64,000 nt of DNA from Muraenolepis orangiensis (lineage: Eukaryota; Chordata; Actinopteri; Gadiformes; Muraenolepididae). Of this stretch, positions 1-11,629 are shown piece after piece. The first letter of the stretch is position 1; each line of letters begins with the position of its first letter. The notes beneath the pieces were generated by a model. It did not search any database and was not told where the DNA came from. It saw nothing but the letters and a program-made list of their open reading frames with translations. The translations under genes and the position numbers were made by a program. The stretch is taken from positions 11,352,465 through 11,416,464 of the forward strand of contig CM050999.1 in the NCBI GenBank assembly GCA_027704905.1. The letters run 5' to 3'.

Positions 1-27
1 TCTCTCTCTCTCTCTCTCGCTCTCCAT

Positions 28-91
<64 letters not shown>
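1..91 (+). repeat. (CT)n microsatellite at window start
   Basis: Almost pure CT repeat with one interruption (CATATC), probably continuing left of the window. Nothing else is recognised up to 335. Confidence 0.95.
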
Positions 92-93
<2 letters not shown>

Positions 94-333
94 ATCAAAG
101 AGCAAGAGTGCTGTAGCATGTGTGGGCTATACATGTGTATACATGTGTAGCATGTGTGTCCACTGAGTGTACCATACATACAGTAGAATGTGTATTATGG
201 TCTGTTGGTGGTATGTGTCTGCATTTATTCTTTTTAAGATGTTTCAGTATGTTTTTGGGGGATTTGGGGATGGGATGTTTACAAGTGTTCTCTTGAAGAA
301 ATGGAAAGCAGGTTTGAAAGTCAAAACTCTTTC

Positions 334-334
<1 letters not shown>

Positions 335-429
<95 letters not shown>

Positions 430-458
430 CCTCCTCTCTCTCTCGCCCCCCCCCCCCA
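335..458 (+). repeat. (CT)n plus C-run
   Basis: Interrupted CT repeat ending in a C homopolymer. Confidence 0.95.
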
Positions 459-647
459 CCGGGGTCCGCCCGTTCTTTATTCAGAGAAACGTCTAATTGT
501 TTAACTCTTTCCTGTTTCCTTTAAACCAGGGCTGGGTGTCCAGCGAGCAGACGGAGGGAAACTCTTCCTTGTTCGGCGGCAATCAGTCAGCGAAAAAATG
601 AAGCCTGCTTCCTTTGCTGCCTGTCGAAGGACTGTTCTAAAACACTT

Positions 648-649
<2 letters not shown>

Positions 650-727
<78 letters not shown>
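650..727 (+). repeat. (CA)39 microsatellite
   Basis: Uninterrupted CA repeat. The following 730-1230 is AT-rich with no feature recognised. Confidence 0.95.
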
Positions 728-731
<4 letters not shown>

Positions 732-1250
732 TAAGTTTGGAGAAAACACAACTTGGTTCAAACCAAAAGGTCATGTATATTTGGAGAGTGAGAGGAAGTG
801 TGAAGAAGATGTATTTGTTTCACATGAACCTTCTATCTGACAATGCAAGAACATAGTGAAAGTAGAACATTCTGGAAACGGACGTTCGAATAAGTGCAGA
901 ACGGGCTAATGAAACACACGTGTAAAACAAGTATTTTGGTATATTTGATTAAAGACCGTAAAACTGTTTTGGGAGTAACGTCCAATTAGTATTGGATGCT
1001 AGATATTAGTACAGGATAGGACGAATTGAGAGGATGAAATTAGATGGATGAGGCACAATAAGATGAGGAGGAGGAGATGGAGAGGACACATGTTAAGATA
1101 ACATTGAGAGCATCAGTTGAGATAACAAAAGACAGGATAAGTGAAGACAAACATGAGATATGAGCGGTGTGTGGGACAGTCCTCACACACCCCACCATCC
1201 CCATCCTCCATCCTTCTCATCTCTCCAGAGTCCCCCAGCAGATGTTGTGA

Positions 1251-1556
1251 GTGAAGCCAGACCTGGGTACCAGTAACGTTCATGTACATGTGGACGGGGA
1301 CCCCTGGGGGGGGGGGGGGGGGGGGGGAGGGGGCGGGGGTGTGTGGGGGCGGATTCCAGGGCAGGGAGGGGAGAGGCCGGGCTCTATTTCTGGGGCTCCA
1401 TGCCTGGGAACAGACGGAGGGACCTCCTACTCCCAGCTACAACCCCAGAGCTACAGAGAGACGGCCGCGCTAGCTCTGCGCGCGGCCGAACCGGGAGCTA
1501 GCCGACGGATGTTTACCCTGGAGAACATCTGGGGCTGTCTGAGCTACCGACGATGA
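1251..1556 (+). other. GC-rich open frame, possible unrecognised exon
   Basis: A 101-codon open frame with unusually high GC and CpG for this AT-rich region. A plausible acceptor (CATCTCTCCAG) sits just upstream at about 1228. A poly-G tract (about 1307-1327) interrupts the frame, and the translated ends (for example RRMFTLENIWGCLSYRR) match nothing I recognise. It may be a CpG-rich non-coding fragment. Confidence 0.2.
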
Positions 1557-1654
1557 GGAAGATGGGTTCTATGTAAAAATGGGAAACATGCCTACTATAC
1601 TGTACTACACTGTATGTTATTATACACAGGACGCCCAGCTGGTCTAGGAGAGAG

Positions 1655-1885
1655 TCACCCCCGACCTCCGCCATCGAAGATGGACCAGACGTTATGTTTC
1701 CACCAGTCTGTATGTCTGTCAGCAACATTACTCAAAAAGTAATGCACGGAATTGGACACAACTTGGTAGTAAGATTACTTATAGGCCAAGAAACGGTTGA
1801 TTCAATTTTTGCGCAGATTAGGATCTAAATCCGGATCAGGGGGATCCTTTTTGGTGTGGCGGAGTTATGCGCTCTACTGAGAGCC
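1655..1885 (+). repeat. Interspersed repeat, family A, copy 1 (CTCCGCC..ATCGAAGATGG)
   Basis: The segment shares with three other places in the window an ordered set of blocks: CCATCGAAGATGG, GTTATGTTT, TGTCTGT, CTCAAAAAGTAATG, ACAACTTGGT and GATCCGGAT-like. It is non-coding. I recognise it as a common teleost interspersed repeat but cannot assign its class. Confidence 0.7.
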
Positions 1886-2377
1886 CTATCGTTTTGTGAT
1901 GACAAAATGCCTTTTCCTTATGCTGCAAACCAATTTCCCTTAAGGGGACCAATAAGAAAGTATCTACCATATATCTAGTGTACATATGCATATACAAAAA
2001 CCTACAGTTCACACACACGTACTTTAAATGTGCAGTGCATTAAGTATAGCACAGTTAATACGTAATCGTGATAAACACACGTTGTTGATAAACATACGTT
2101 GTCTCACAAACGTGGGAATATAATCCCTCTCTATTTATGTGTCTGTTAAGAGAGGCCGTGTACGGATGTGTGAACACATCCCAGGTGTTTACATGGTTTA
2201 TCGGCACCAGACGCAGGTTTAACGTATGTTTTACCACGTGTGACTCCCCAGGGGAATACAATGAAACGGTAATGTTGATGTTAAACAATAAAGTTAAGGG
2301 AATAGGGAAGAAACCTATCGATACTGAGGGTTTATGAACGTTCAACATTCAGGGGGGTACAGTCAGGGGGGTACAGT

Positions 2378-2655
2378 CGGGCGGCAGAATAGCTCAGGAG
2401 GTAGAGCGGTCGCCTCACAACTGTAAGGTAGGTTCACGAAGGTTCGATTCCCCCAGCTCCTCCTAGCAGAAACAGCAAGGGTGGGTGTCCTTGAGCAAGA
2501 CACCCTCACCCCTAACTGCTCCTGACGTGCTGGCTGTCTCATTTGCACGGTTGACTCCACCCTCGGTGGTTAGATGTGTGAATGAATGGGTGAATGTGAG
2601 GCATGACTTTGCATAAAAGCGCTATTTAAAAAGCATCCATTACCATTACAGTCCT
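2378..2655 (+). mobile_element. tRNA-derived SINE
   Basis: An A-box-like ATAGCTCAGGAGGTAGAGCG (about 2390) and a B-box GGTTCGATTCC (about 2441) form a tRNA-like head. The body has TGGGTGTCCTTGAGCAAGAC and the tail ATAAAAGCGCTATTTAAAAA. The internal promoter boxes are nearly intact. Confidence 0.85.
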
Positions 2656-2734
2656 CAAAACAGTTGGTCAACCACTGCTGTAGATAAACTCTCGTGTTTG
2701 TGTTTAGTCGTTATCAACTTTGAGCACATGAGAG

Positions 2735-2810
2735 AGAACTGGGCCTCAAACCCGGGGCGTCCGGAGGCAGCGCCAGGCTGTGTAATCTACCACAGAGCCG
2801 CTGAAGGTGA
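2735..2810 (-). mobile_element. tRNA-like SINE head, minus strand
   Basis: The reverse complement reads GGCTCTGTGGTAGATTACAC and GGGTTTGAGGCCC, which resemble A and B boxes. No anticodon arm of a functional tRNA can be drawn. Confidence 0.45.
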
Positions 2811-3339
2811 CCTCACACCCTTCCACACGTCTTTGAGGAATGACCGCGTGACCGCCTGCTAAACATCTGCACCACCAAAAGGGATAGCGCTGCTGTGGCC
2901 GTTTAGTTAGTGACACGAGCTAACCGTGTTGGCTAACTGTTATGATTAGCGCTGCGACACGAGAGCCGCGGGGATCTCGGGGTTTGCTAAAAACGGTGCA
3001 TATCTGCAATATAGTGCAGAAATAAATAACGTAAGAAACAAATGAATATTTTTCATATAAAAAAGAATAATATGTAAACCAAATATTGTTCTATTGTTAA
3101 TAAATAAATATATATATATTTTATAATATAAAAAATATACAAAAATCGATGCAAATGAAAAAAATGATGAATTAATAAACGAGTGAATGAATGAATAAAT
3201 AAGGCATTGTTCATCTCTGAGCACGTTGTTCTGCATGTGTGGCCTCTCAGTTACTTTAGCAGATTTCCCACCAGATGTCCCACCACAGCTCCGGGGGTAA
3301 AGTCACTAAGCCAGGAGCTCCAGGTGGCTACAGGGGGAG

Positions 3340-3535
3340 GCTTTGGGGATATAGCCCAGGCTTAGACTCTGGGGGGTAGGCTACGACGGGGAGGGGGGTA
3401 CGCTCTGGGGCTAGGGCCCAGGGTTAGACTCTGAGAGGGGTTCTATAAGGGGGGTACGCTCTGGGGCTAGGGCCCAGGGTTAGACTCTGAGGGTAGGCTA
3501 CGAGGGGTAGGTTCTGGAGGTAAGCTAGAGGTCCG
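3340..3535 (+). repeat. G-rich imperfect tandem repeat
   Basis: Units such as GGTACGCTCTGGGGCTAGGG CCCAGGGTTAGACTCTGAG occur two to three times with variants. The remainder of 2811-3535 is AT-rich with no feature recognised. Confidence 0.7.
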
Positions 3536-3675
3536 AGGCTCTATGCTGCACTTGTTAGAAACCCTCACACGGCCTCCTCAGGAAAACCATGATGTGATGT
3601 TTTGGATTGAAGTTCATCTGAAAATCACACTTTTCTACTGGCTTTGCTGGCACTCTGTCTGGGGTGAGGTGAGCG

Positions 3676-3990
<315 letters not shown>

Positions 3991-4599
3991 TTGGTGGGCG
4001 GAGTACTTTCTTTGGGATCCGATAAAACAACAGACTGGAATGTACTGACCAATCACTGAGCACACCTTTCTCTGGGCTTTTTACTACAGTAGCGTCATTA
4101 GAAATGGACCAAAACAGAAATCAAATTGCAAGTAAAAGACATAAGAAAGGTATTTTACTTACTTTCGTTTTTTGAGAAAAACGATGATTCACATAATAGC
4201 TTTGGCGGCAGACTGCCTGTCTGAAGCCCTACCCTGAACCCTTCCTCTTAGCACTTGTCTTGTTAGCTCTTTATCTCTCAGCACTTGTTTATTAGCATAT
4301 TAGCCCTGTGTGTCTATAGGCTTCCCTATTATTTGTCATTGGCCCTGTTTGACGGACTTATTGTGTACAATTTAAGGAGCTACTTTTACCTGGTTCTGCT
4401 GGTTCTGCTCTTGGAGGCTTGTTATGAAGGATTAGAACTACTAGTTTATGGACTAGTAGTTCTCTTGCCTACCTGTTGAATGACCATATTGTAATGTAAT
4501 GTATTATATATTATGTTATTATTTATGTGTATATGTATGTATATATTATATAATTATGGCTTGTTGGGAAGTAAATGCACTTATGACTTCTGGTGACTA

Positions 4600-4680
4600 G
4601 TGGTTCTCTTGCCTACCTGTTGAATGACCTTATTGTAAGTCGCTTTGGACAAAAGCGTCTGCTAAATGACTGTAATGTTA
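4600..4680 (+). mobile_element. SINE 3' tail (GTCGCTTTGGA..AAGCGTCTGCTAAATG)
   Basis: TTGTAAGTCGCTTTGGACAA then AAGCGTCTGCTAAATGAC is the widespread vertebrate V-SINE/LINE-type 3' tail. A second, shorter copy of the preceding sequence (TTGCCTACCTGTTGAATGACC) occurs at about 4467. Confidence 0.65.
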
Positions 4681-4969
4681 TGTTGACCTAATATGTGAGC
4701 AAGCTAGTATGTTTATATACATTTCAGAGATTAGACCCTGGACATCTGAACAAGACATTTGGTGGAGTAGCTTATTGAAAATGTTTTATGAAATTGAACT
4801 AAATATCATTCAACACAGAGTAGAGACTTTGGATATGAAAAGGTATGGTTTTTAAAGTTAATGGACCAAAGAAATTTGGTATTTTGGCTTATGTCAGATA
4901 AACAGTTAAGTTTGGATTCTGTACAGCTAAACCGATGAATCAATCAACTTATTGATCAGGGTAGCAGAG

Positions 4970-5212
4970 GTCACTCTCTATCACCCTGACTCTATCACTC
5001 TCTATTACCCTGTCTCATGCACTCTCTATCACCCTGTCTCATGCACTCTCTATCACCCTGTCTCATGCACTCTCTATCACCCTGACTCATGCACTCTCTA
5101 TCACCCTGACTCATGCACTCTCTATCACCCTGTCTCATGCACTCTCTATCACCCTGTCTCATGCACTCTCTATCACCCTGTCTCATGCACTATCTATCAC
5201 CCTGTCTCATGA
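4970..5212 (+). repeat. 24-bp minisatellite
   Basis: The unit TCATGCACTCTCTATCACCC TGTC is repeated about nine times. Because 24 is a multiple of three it leaves open frames on both strands (SCTLYHPV repeats). These are not a gene. Confidence 0.9.
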
Positions 5213-5311
5213 CGTATCAGCCGTGGGCGATATACCACTTCCTTCCATCCCCGGTAGCAGCCGACTGTGGCTGGCATGCAGGAGATAACAGCCAACCACC
5301 CAACACACAAT

Positions 5312-5375
5312 TGAACAATTTAGTCACTTTAGAAGACGCTTTTACTCAAAGTGACTTTGCTAGTGAATTGTAGAT
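5312..5375 (-). mobile_element. SINE 3' tail remnant, minus strand
   Basis: The reverse complement reads AAGTCACTTTGAGTAAAAGC then GTCTTCTAAAGTGACT, a diverged copy of the same tail. Confidence 0.5.
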
Positions 5376-5391
5376 GCGTTTGAGATGCGTT

Positions 5392-5653
5392 GAGGTCGGG
5401 GCAGTGGATCCCTTGGGGGTCTCCTGATACACTACAGGTCGGGGCAGTGGATCCCTTGGGGGTCTCCTGATACACTACAGGTCGGGGCAGTGGATCCCTT
5501 GGGGGTCTCCTGATACACTACAGGTCGGGACAGGGGATCCCTTGGGGGTCTCCTGATACACTACAGGTCGGGGCAGGGGATCCCTTGGGGGTCTCCTGAT
5601 ACACTACAGGTCGGGGCAGGGGATCCCTTGGGGGTCTCCTGATACACTACATC
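5392..5653 (+). repeat. 43-bp minisatellite, six units
   Basis: The unit runs from GGTCGGGGCAGTGGATCCC to CTCCTGATACACTACA. Six near-identical copies differ at one or two bases (GCAGTGG or GCAGGGG). Confidence 0.9.
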
Positions 5654-5749
5654 GCAGGAGACTGCTGACATGAGCTATAGATATGTTATGATCCACTTTA
5701 GAAAAACATTTGTTTTTTGTATATACGTCCTGTATATACAAAATGGCCA

Positions 5750-6125
5750 CGGGCAAACTACTACTAATCACTTAGTGTGTAGTAGAGCAAACTACTACTA
5801 ATCACTTAGTGTGTAGTAGAGCAAACTACTACTAATCACTTAGTGTGTAGTAGAGCAAACTACTACTAATCACTTAGTGTGTAGTAGAGCAAACTACTAC
5901 TAATCACTTAGTGTGTAGTAGAGCAAACTACTACTAATCACTTAGTGTGTAGTAGAGCAAACTACTACTAATCACTTAGTGTGTAGTAGAGCAAACTACT
6001 ACTAATCACTTAGTGCGTAGTAGAGCAAACTACTACTAATCACTTAGTGTGTAGTAGAGTAAACTACTACTAATCACTTAGTGTGTAGCAGAGCAAAGTA
6101 CTACTAATAACTTAGTGTGTATTAG
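5750..6125 (+). repeat. 34-bp minisatellite with internal dyad symmetry, about 11 units
   Basis: Each unit contains CTACTACTAATCACTTAGTG followed by TGTAGTAG, so its arms can pair (CTACTA with TAGTAG, and CACT-T-AGTG at the centre). The copies are almost identical until the last two. Confidence 0.9.
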
Positions 6126-6189
6126 GGCGATGTGATTAGGTTCACCAGGACATCGATGTTAACAGCAGATGCTGTTGAAACTATTTGTG

Positions 6190-6225
6190 CTTTTAACTTT
6201 TGTGTTGAAGCACAAAAGTTAAAAG
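6190..6225. other. Perfect 15-bp inverted repeat, 6-nt loop
   Basis: CTTTTAACTTTTGTG (6190-6204) and CACAAAAGTTAAAAG (6211-6225) are exact reverse complements around TTGAAG. Confidence 0.8.
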
Positions 6226-6329
6226 TTGGAGTCGCGAACATTTCTCAGAGCCATAAATGGGGTCATAGGTCAAAAGCGGTTGGGTCAGGAGGCATCTTGC
6301 TCAAGGAGGCCTCCAGGCTAGACGGCAGA

Positions 6330-6402
6330 CTAGAGGGAATGGGGAGTAAGCATTCCACTGTACTTGTTGCAAATGGAAATAAACAATCTCGAATCTTGAA
6401 AA
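6330..6402 (+). mobile_element. LINE 3' tail remnant (GGGAGTAAGCATTCC block)
   Basis: It contains AATGGGGAGTAAGCATTCCA, TGTACTTGTTGCAAATGG and a terminal AATCTTGAA, like the tails at 39.7 kb and 49.95 kb. Confidence 0.55.
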
Positions 6403-6404
6403 CA

Positions 6405-6470
6405 ACATTGGGGTTTCGAACCCAGAACCATTGGAACCCAGAACCCTAACCACTTGGTACGTAGCATTAG
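6405..6470 (-). mobile_element. tRNA-like SINE head fragment, minus strand
   Basis: The reverse complement has AAGTGGTTAGGGTTCTGGG and the B-box-like GGTTCGAAACCC. Confidence 0.45.
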
Positions 6471-6773
6471 TAATGTGACTTTCAGGTAGGCTTAAGGAAG
6501 GCCTACTCCCACCTGCTGGTATTCTAGATGACGTAGTAAGACAGCAGGACAACAATGGGTCCTTTGCATGGCAGTGTGTCACTGGTTCCTAGCCATGTGT
6601 TACGTAATCAGTGTGTATGTCATATGGCTCACAGACATACGCAGACCTCTGCTTCAGTATACGCTTTCATAAAGAGCTGTTATGGAAATGTGTTTTACTG
6701 TGACCGCATCTCTCCCTTTCTCTCTCACACACTCTCTCTCTCTGTCTCTCTCCTCCCTCCCTCCCTCCCTCTC

Positions 6774-6909
<136 letters not shown>

Positions 6910-7229
6910 CAACAACAACAACCACACAATCCATTTTAAGGATGAAAACTTTCTAACGACATATTGGAGTGGGGGATGCACCCATGTCCAAAGGGCCCCT
7001 TGTAGTTTGTGTGAATTGATCCACAGACATGAACACGTATGTGTCCTCCAAAAGATGGAGTTGGAGCTCTTCTCTGAAACAGGCCTGCGTGTGTCAGCGG
7101 GACGTCCTCCTGCTAAGCGCACAACCTCAAAACACGCCTGGGCTCACTTCAAAATATAAAGTCACGGAAAAATAAAATTTGACATTCCTCCTACTCTGCT
7201 GCCCATGTGAGTGGCTGGAGACTCGTTTG

Positions 7230-7420
<191 letters not shown>

Positions 7421-8308
7421 AAGTGTGTTCTGTAACTAAAGCTCAACAACACCCTCGTCTTTACTCAGCATGTTGGGTTTGGACTCTCAAGGATTTCCTC
7501 TCAACTCTGCATGAGAAATAACTGACATCAACAGTCTGTATCGAACTGATCTTACATGTTTAAATGTAACCAAATATTTATATTTTCTTTGTTGTGTTTT
7601 TTCTCCTGTATTGTGTAGTGTGAAGACGACCTAGAAAAACACTAACTAAATAACATTTATAATATATTATTAGGACTATTATTAATATTACGAAAAGTGA
7701 ATAATAAAGGAATTGTTTTCACAGCCCGGAAACATCCTTCCACTCTTCCTTTAAGTGACTATCAACTGTATAAACTAACCATGAATCATACTTCTTATTA
7801 AATAATACTAAATATGAACTAAATAATACTAAATGCAAGGTTTGATTGACGTGTGTGAGGGGTTTGGATGATCTGTCATCTGTCATCTCTGGTTCCTCTC
7901 ATCACCTTGGCAACAGAAACAGCATCTGTTCTCTCCCAACATTCTTCTGTCACAACAGAACCATGTTGGTGTGGAACCATTCTGTGATTCTGTTGGTTCT
8001 GTACAAACAGAACCACGTTGTGAGACACGTGTTACTCCACTGTTTTTGGTGACATATGTCACCGGAACAATTACAGGTTGCATTGCTTGCAAAGAGGTTG
8101 TGAATACACACAGAAATAAAATACCTTAAGGGAAAACACTTTTAGAAATTATATATTACACTTTTGTGTAGGAAAACACATTAATTAAATGAATTAACAA
8201 GGCTTACATACCTCCATCCTGGCGAGAGACGAGGTGGTTCTGGTGTTGCTTCGGAGGGGAATTGAACTCGCGGAGTGAAGCGCGGACGGAGTAGTGAGTT
8301 GACATGGG

Positions 8309-8496
<188 letters not shown>

Positions 8497-8629
8497 AGCC
8501 AAGCGAAATTCCGCGTTCTTGATGCGCGCCCCCGCGTGTCAAGAAAGCGGAATTTCCGAGGACTTTAATTGACTCATTAAGAGTTGTAATTAATTACATC
8601 AAACCAAAAACAATTCAAAACTATTTGAA

Positions 8630-9475
8630 TACGTCTATTTATTACAAATTTAAATTCGTTTTTTTTATTCATAATTAGCTTTATCTTTATAAATAATACG
8701 TTTTTATTTATGTTTTACCATTATAACGAAGCAAAGGCTAATCTTAAAAGGTTGTTTTTATATATTAATTGATTAATTGTTAATATAACTCTCTACAAAC
8801 CTTTCACGGGGGTAATTAAATTGTGAATGCATAAAACGTAACGTAATGTGATGCACTGCAATGTGAAATAAGGATTATAAATATAAGACATAAGTGTAAC
8901 TGCCTCTGTGTTCAGTTTAATTTTTTTGGTTCCTACCTAAATGCTGCTAGATTAATGGCGGAACTAATGGTTGAAGCCCACAGTGTCCGGGGATGTTTTA
9001 TGCCGACGCACGCGTGTCAAAATGTCCGGATTTAAGAGATAGTTCAGTCACAGTCTTCTTGTAAAGAGTTCATAACGTCAAGAAGATGATAAACGTACCA
9101 ATAAGGTACGTTTTGGTGTTGTGGTTGTTAGCAATGTGTAGGCCCAAGCCAGGTAGCTAAAGTGCTAACGAAATGTTTGTTCATTTGGTTAACAATATTG
9201 CAAAGACATGTGACACTAAGAGATAAGTAGAAATAATATGGATGTATGTTGTTATTGTTTGATCTTTGATTTATTGTATTTCATGTATGTGTTTCACAGT
9301 TCTCACGGTCCGGATTTAAATAAATCCCACCAGTACCATAAAGAACGTGTTGCTGTCATCATTGCATAAGAGGGAATTACAATAAGATATTTCTTATATG
9401 CATATAAGAAATAATGTTTTCAGTTGCAAGGCACACGCCTTCTCAACGTTACACTTTGGCGCCCCCTTCTGGTAG
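8630..9475 (+). repeat. Old direct duplication, copy 1
   Basis: Blocks shared in order with 12285-12665: an AT-rich TTTTTATTTATGTTTTACCA region, ACAAACCTTTCAC, GATGCACTGCAATGTGAAAT, TTATATGCATATAAGAAATA and CACACGCCTTCTCAACGTTA. About 450 bp (roughly 8900-9390) is present here and absent from copy 2. Class unknown. Confidence 0.6.
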
Positions 9476-9477
9476 AA

Positions 9478-9600
9478 ATAGTCAAGTCAAGTTTATTGTT
9501 TATTGTAAACACAGCACACACACCCACCACCCACACACACACATCTACAGGCCGTACACAACATTCACACCCCCCAGCTCATTTGAAACTAAATAAATAT
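9478..9600 (-). mobile_element. LINE 3' tail remnant, minus orientation
   Basis: The plus strand reads GTCAAGTCAAGTTTATTG, the reverse complement of the CAATAAACTTGACTTGAC tail at 21131. A CA-rich stretch follows. Confidence 0.4.
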
Positions 9601-10186
9601 GGTGTTCAAATCGTTATCGTACAGCGTACTTCACTTACAACAGTATGTCAACAGTATTTAATCGAATGCCCGAAGCAGGACTTTATTAATGCAAGAATGC
9701 ATAAAATGTGACAAAGTTGCAGTCATGTTTATGCCCGTAGCTGAAGAAAAGTCAAAACTCAAAATGTTTGGTGGCTAGATGTGTAAATGTGTTTGTCTGT
9801 CACGCCTATTATAATGAGAGTAATATGAATATTGTGTAACATTCAAATATGACAACTAACGCTGTAGGCTTATGTGTACACAACTTGCATTGACCATTCG
9901 ATGATATAAAGATGGACACAAAGAAACCCAGAGATAAAACACAGCAGGAGACGAGGGGGAGGTCTCTCCTCTTGTGGTTGCAGAGGCGGACCTACAGGAG
10001 GGCCTGGGGTGGCACCTGCCCCCCACACAATTAAAGTAATATTCTGTTCTTAATTAGAACATCTTAATAGGCCAATGTCACACTTCCTGCATCCGGAACG
10101 TTAAAAATCGCCAAGCAGTGTACTCTTACTTCCGGTAGTTACCCCAGATACGTGACAAACTGTCTGCCTCCTCTCTGTTATTGTAA

Positions 10187-10408
10187 TGTACCGGCTGCTC
10201 AATGTCAAAACAAAGACAGCCGTACCTCAGTTTACACGATTTCCCAAAAGACAAACTCCTCCGCAAGTCTTGTGTGAGGCTGATAAGGAGGGATGAAGGT
10301 CCCTCGTTTCATGTTCTCCGGGGTAGCGCGTATGTCTGCAGTTTGCACTTTGACAAGGAGAGCATATACGTCTCGAAAAGTGGGCGGAATAGGCTAATAA
10401 TGTCGGGT
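10187..10408 (+). pseudogene. Decayed THAP zinc-finger exon
   Basis: In the frame starting TGT at 10187 the protein reads CTGC, 46 residues, then CSLHF. This matches the THAP C2CH pattern (C-x2-4-C-x35-53-C-x2-H). Between them are SLHDFPKDKLLRKS and RLIRRDEGPSF, which match fish THAP proteins; the usual tryptophan after LRK is replaced (KSC). A TAA precedes the first cysteine, and the nearest ATG (10186) is one base out of frame, so the start is broken. After NRLIMSG there is a good donor (G-GTATGT, about 10409). THAP exons occur in host genes and in P-element-like transposons; I cannot tell which this was. Confidence 0.6.
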
Positions 10409-10590
10409 ATGTGTATGATTAAAAGCACTGGTCCTCACCCCCACACACACTCCATCTCTCATCCGAATAGAGACACATAGTGTCAGGTAAATGTATGATT
10501 AAAAGCATTGGTCCTCACCCCCACACACACTCCATCTCTCATCCGAATAGAGACACATAGTGTCAGGTAAATGTATGATTAAAAGCACTG
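10401..10590 (+). repeat. 80-bp tandem repeat, about 2.3 units
   Basis: TGTATGATTAAAAGCA recurs at 10412, 10492 and 10572, an exact 80-bp period, with CCATCTCTCATCCGAATAGA in each full unit. It starts right at the donor end of the THAP exon. Confidence 0.85.
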
Positions 10591-11629
10591 GTCCCTATTT
10601 GTTCAGTTTTAACTCAATGCCACATGTATGATGTCACAAGCACTTTTATTTTAAGACAACTCATATTCACAAGAGTAACAGGCATTCCCTTTTAGAAAAT
10701 ATACAGCTGCACACTACATATTAACACGTAAATGAAAAGGTACATTGAAATAATCCAAATCCATCAAATAAATCTATATTAAATACATAGGCATACCTCT
10801 GCTCCTACACAAAATCGCCTTTGTTATATGGCGATATATCCAGATAGAGCCACAAGACACAATGTCGGGGAATTGTATGATTCGGATTTAGACTTCTTCA
10901 CTGTAGTGTTCATTCACTAGTTGAACCGCATCATCTTGACCGACTTTTGGAAGGTTATGCAGCGATGTTGTCCAGTGATAACTGTCCTCCATGGTGAATG
11001 CCAAGGTATTAACCGGAACTTGGGATACACTGCTTCAGCGATTTTTAACGGGTACTTCCGGCTTTCAACTGTGCCGTGATATAGGCCTATTACACTGGAC
11101 TGACGGTCACACCACGCCACTCTTCCCATTTTCTTTCGGACCATTGTGCATTTTAGTTAACATACAGAGAAAGCGCTCACATAGTACATAATATACAGCA
11201 ACCACAACAACAAAATAAAAACAACAGTGGGGACACACTCAACACACACATACATATACACACACACACACACACTCCACAAACACAACACTTACACTTA
11301 TATTTCCCATAAAAAGCAAACCAGTGTAGCCCTCATAAAGTGAGAGACTGATGACTCACTAGGTTTGTCAATAGCGTATAACTAAAGAGCTGCAGAAGAG
11401 GAGAGTTTTGTACGTTTGGGTGTGTGCTCGCTGGCCGGTGAGAGGCAGCAGGGTATTGACGTCAGCCCTTTAAACATCCCTAGTAGTTTGTTGATCCAAT
11501 CCTGGGATCACCACGGGAGGCAAACAGCGATGTGCTCCAAGCGAGGGTGAGTCACACACTGTGTGTCCCCGTCTCTCTCTCTCTCTCTGCACCGCCATGC
11601 CGGAGTGGGCTGTGAGGACAACATGTCAA

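Noticed and set aside
2378..2460. A functional tRNA gene
   Set aside because: A and B boxes are present, but the anticodon and acceptor stems do not fold, and SINE body and tail sequences follow.
5750..6125. A CRISPR-like array (34-bp regularly repeated unit)
   Set aside because: There are no unique spacers; the units are directly contiguous and the DNA is vertebrate. It is a minisatellite.
10917..11144. A 75-codon minus-strand frame near the THAP exon as part of the same transposon
   Set aside because: It ends near a matching AT-rich border and has an IAEAVYPKFRLIPW-like stretch, but I recognise no transposase motif and cannot support it.
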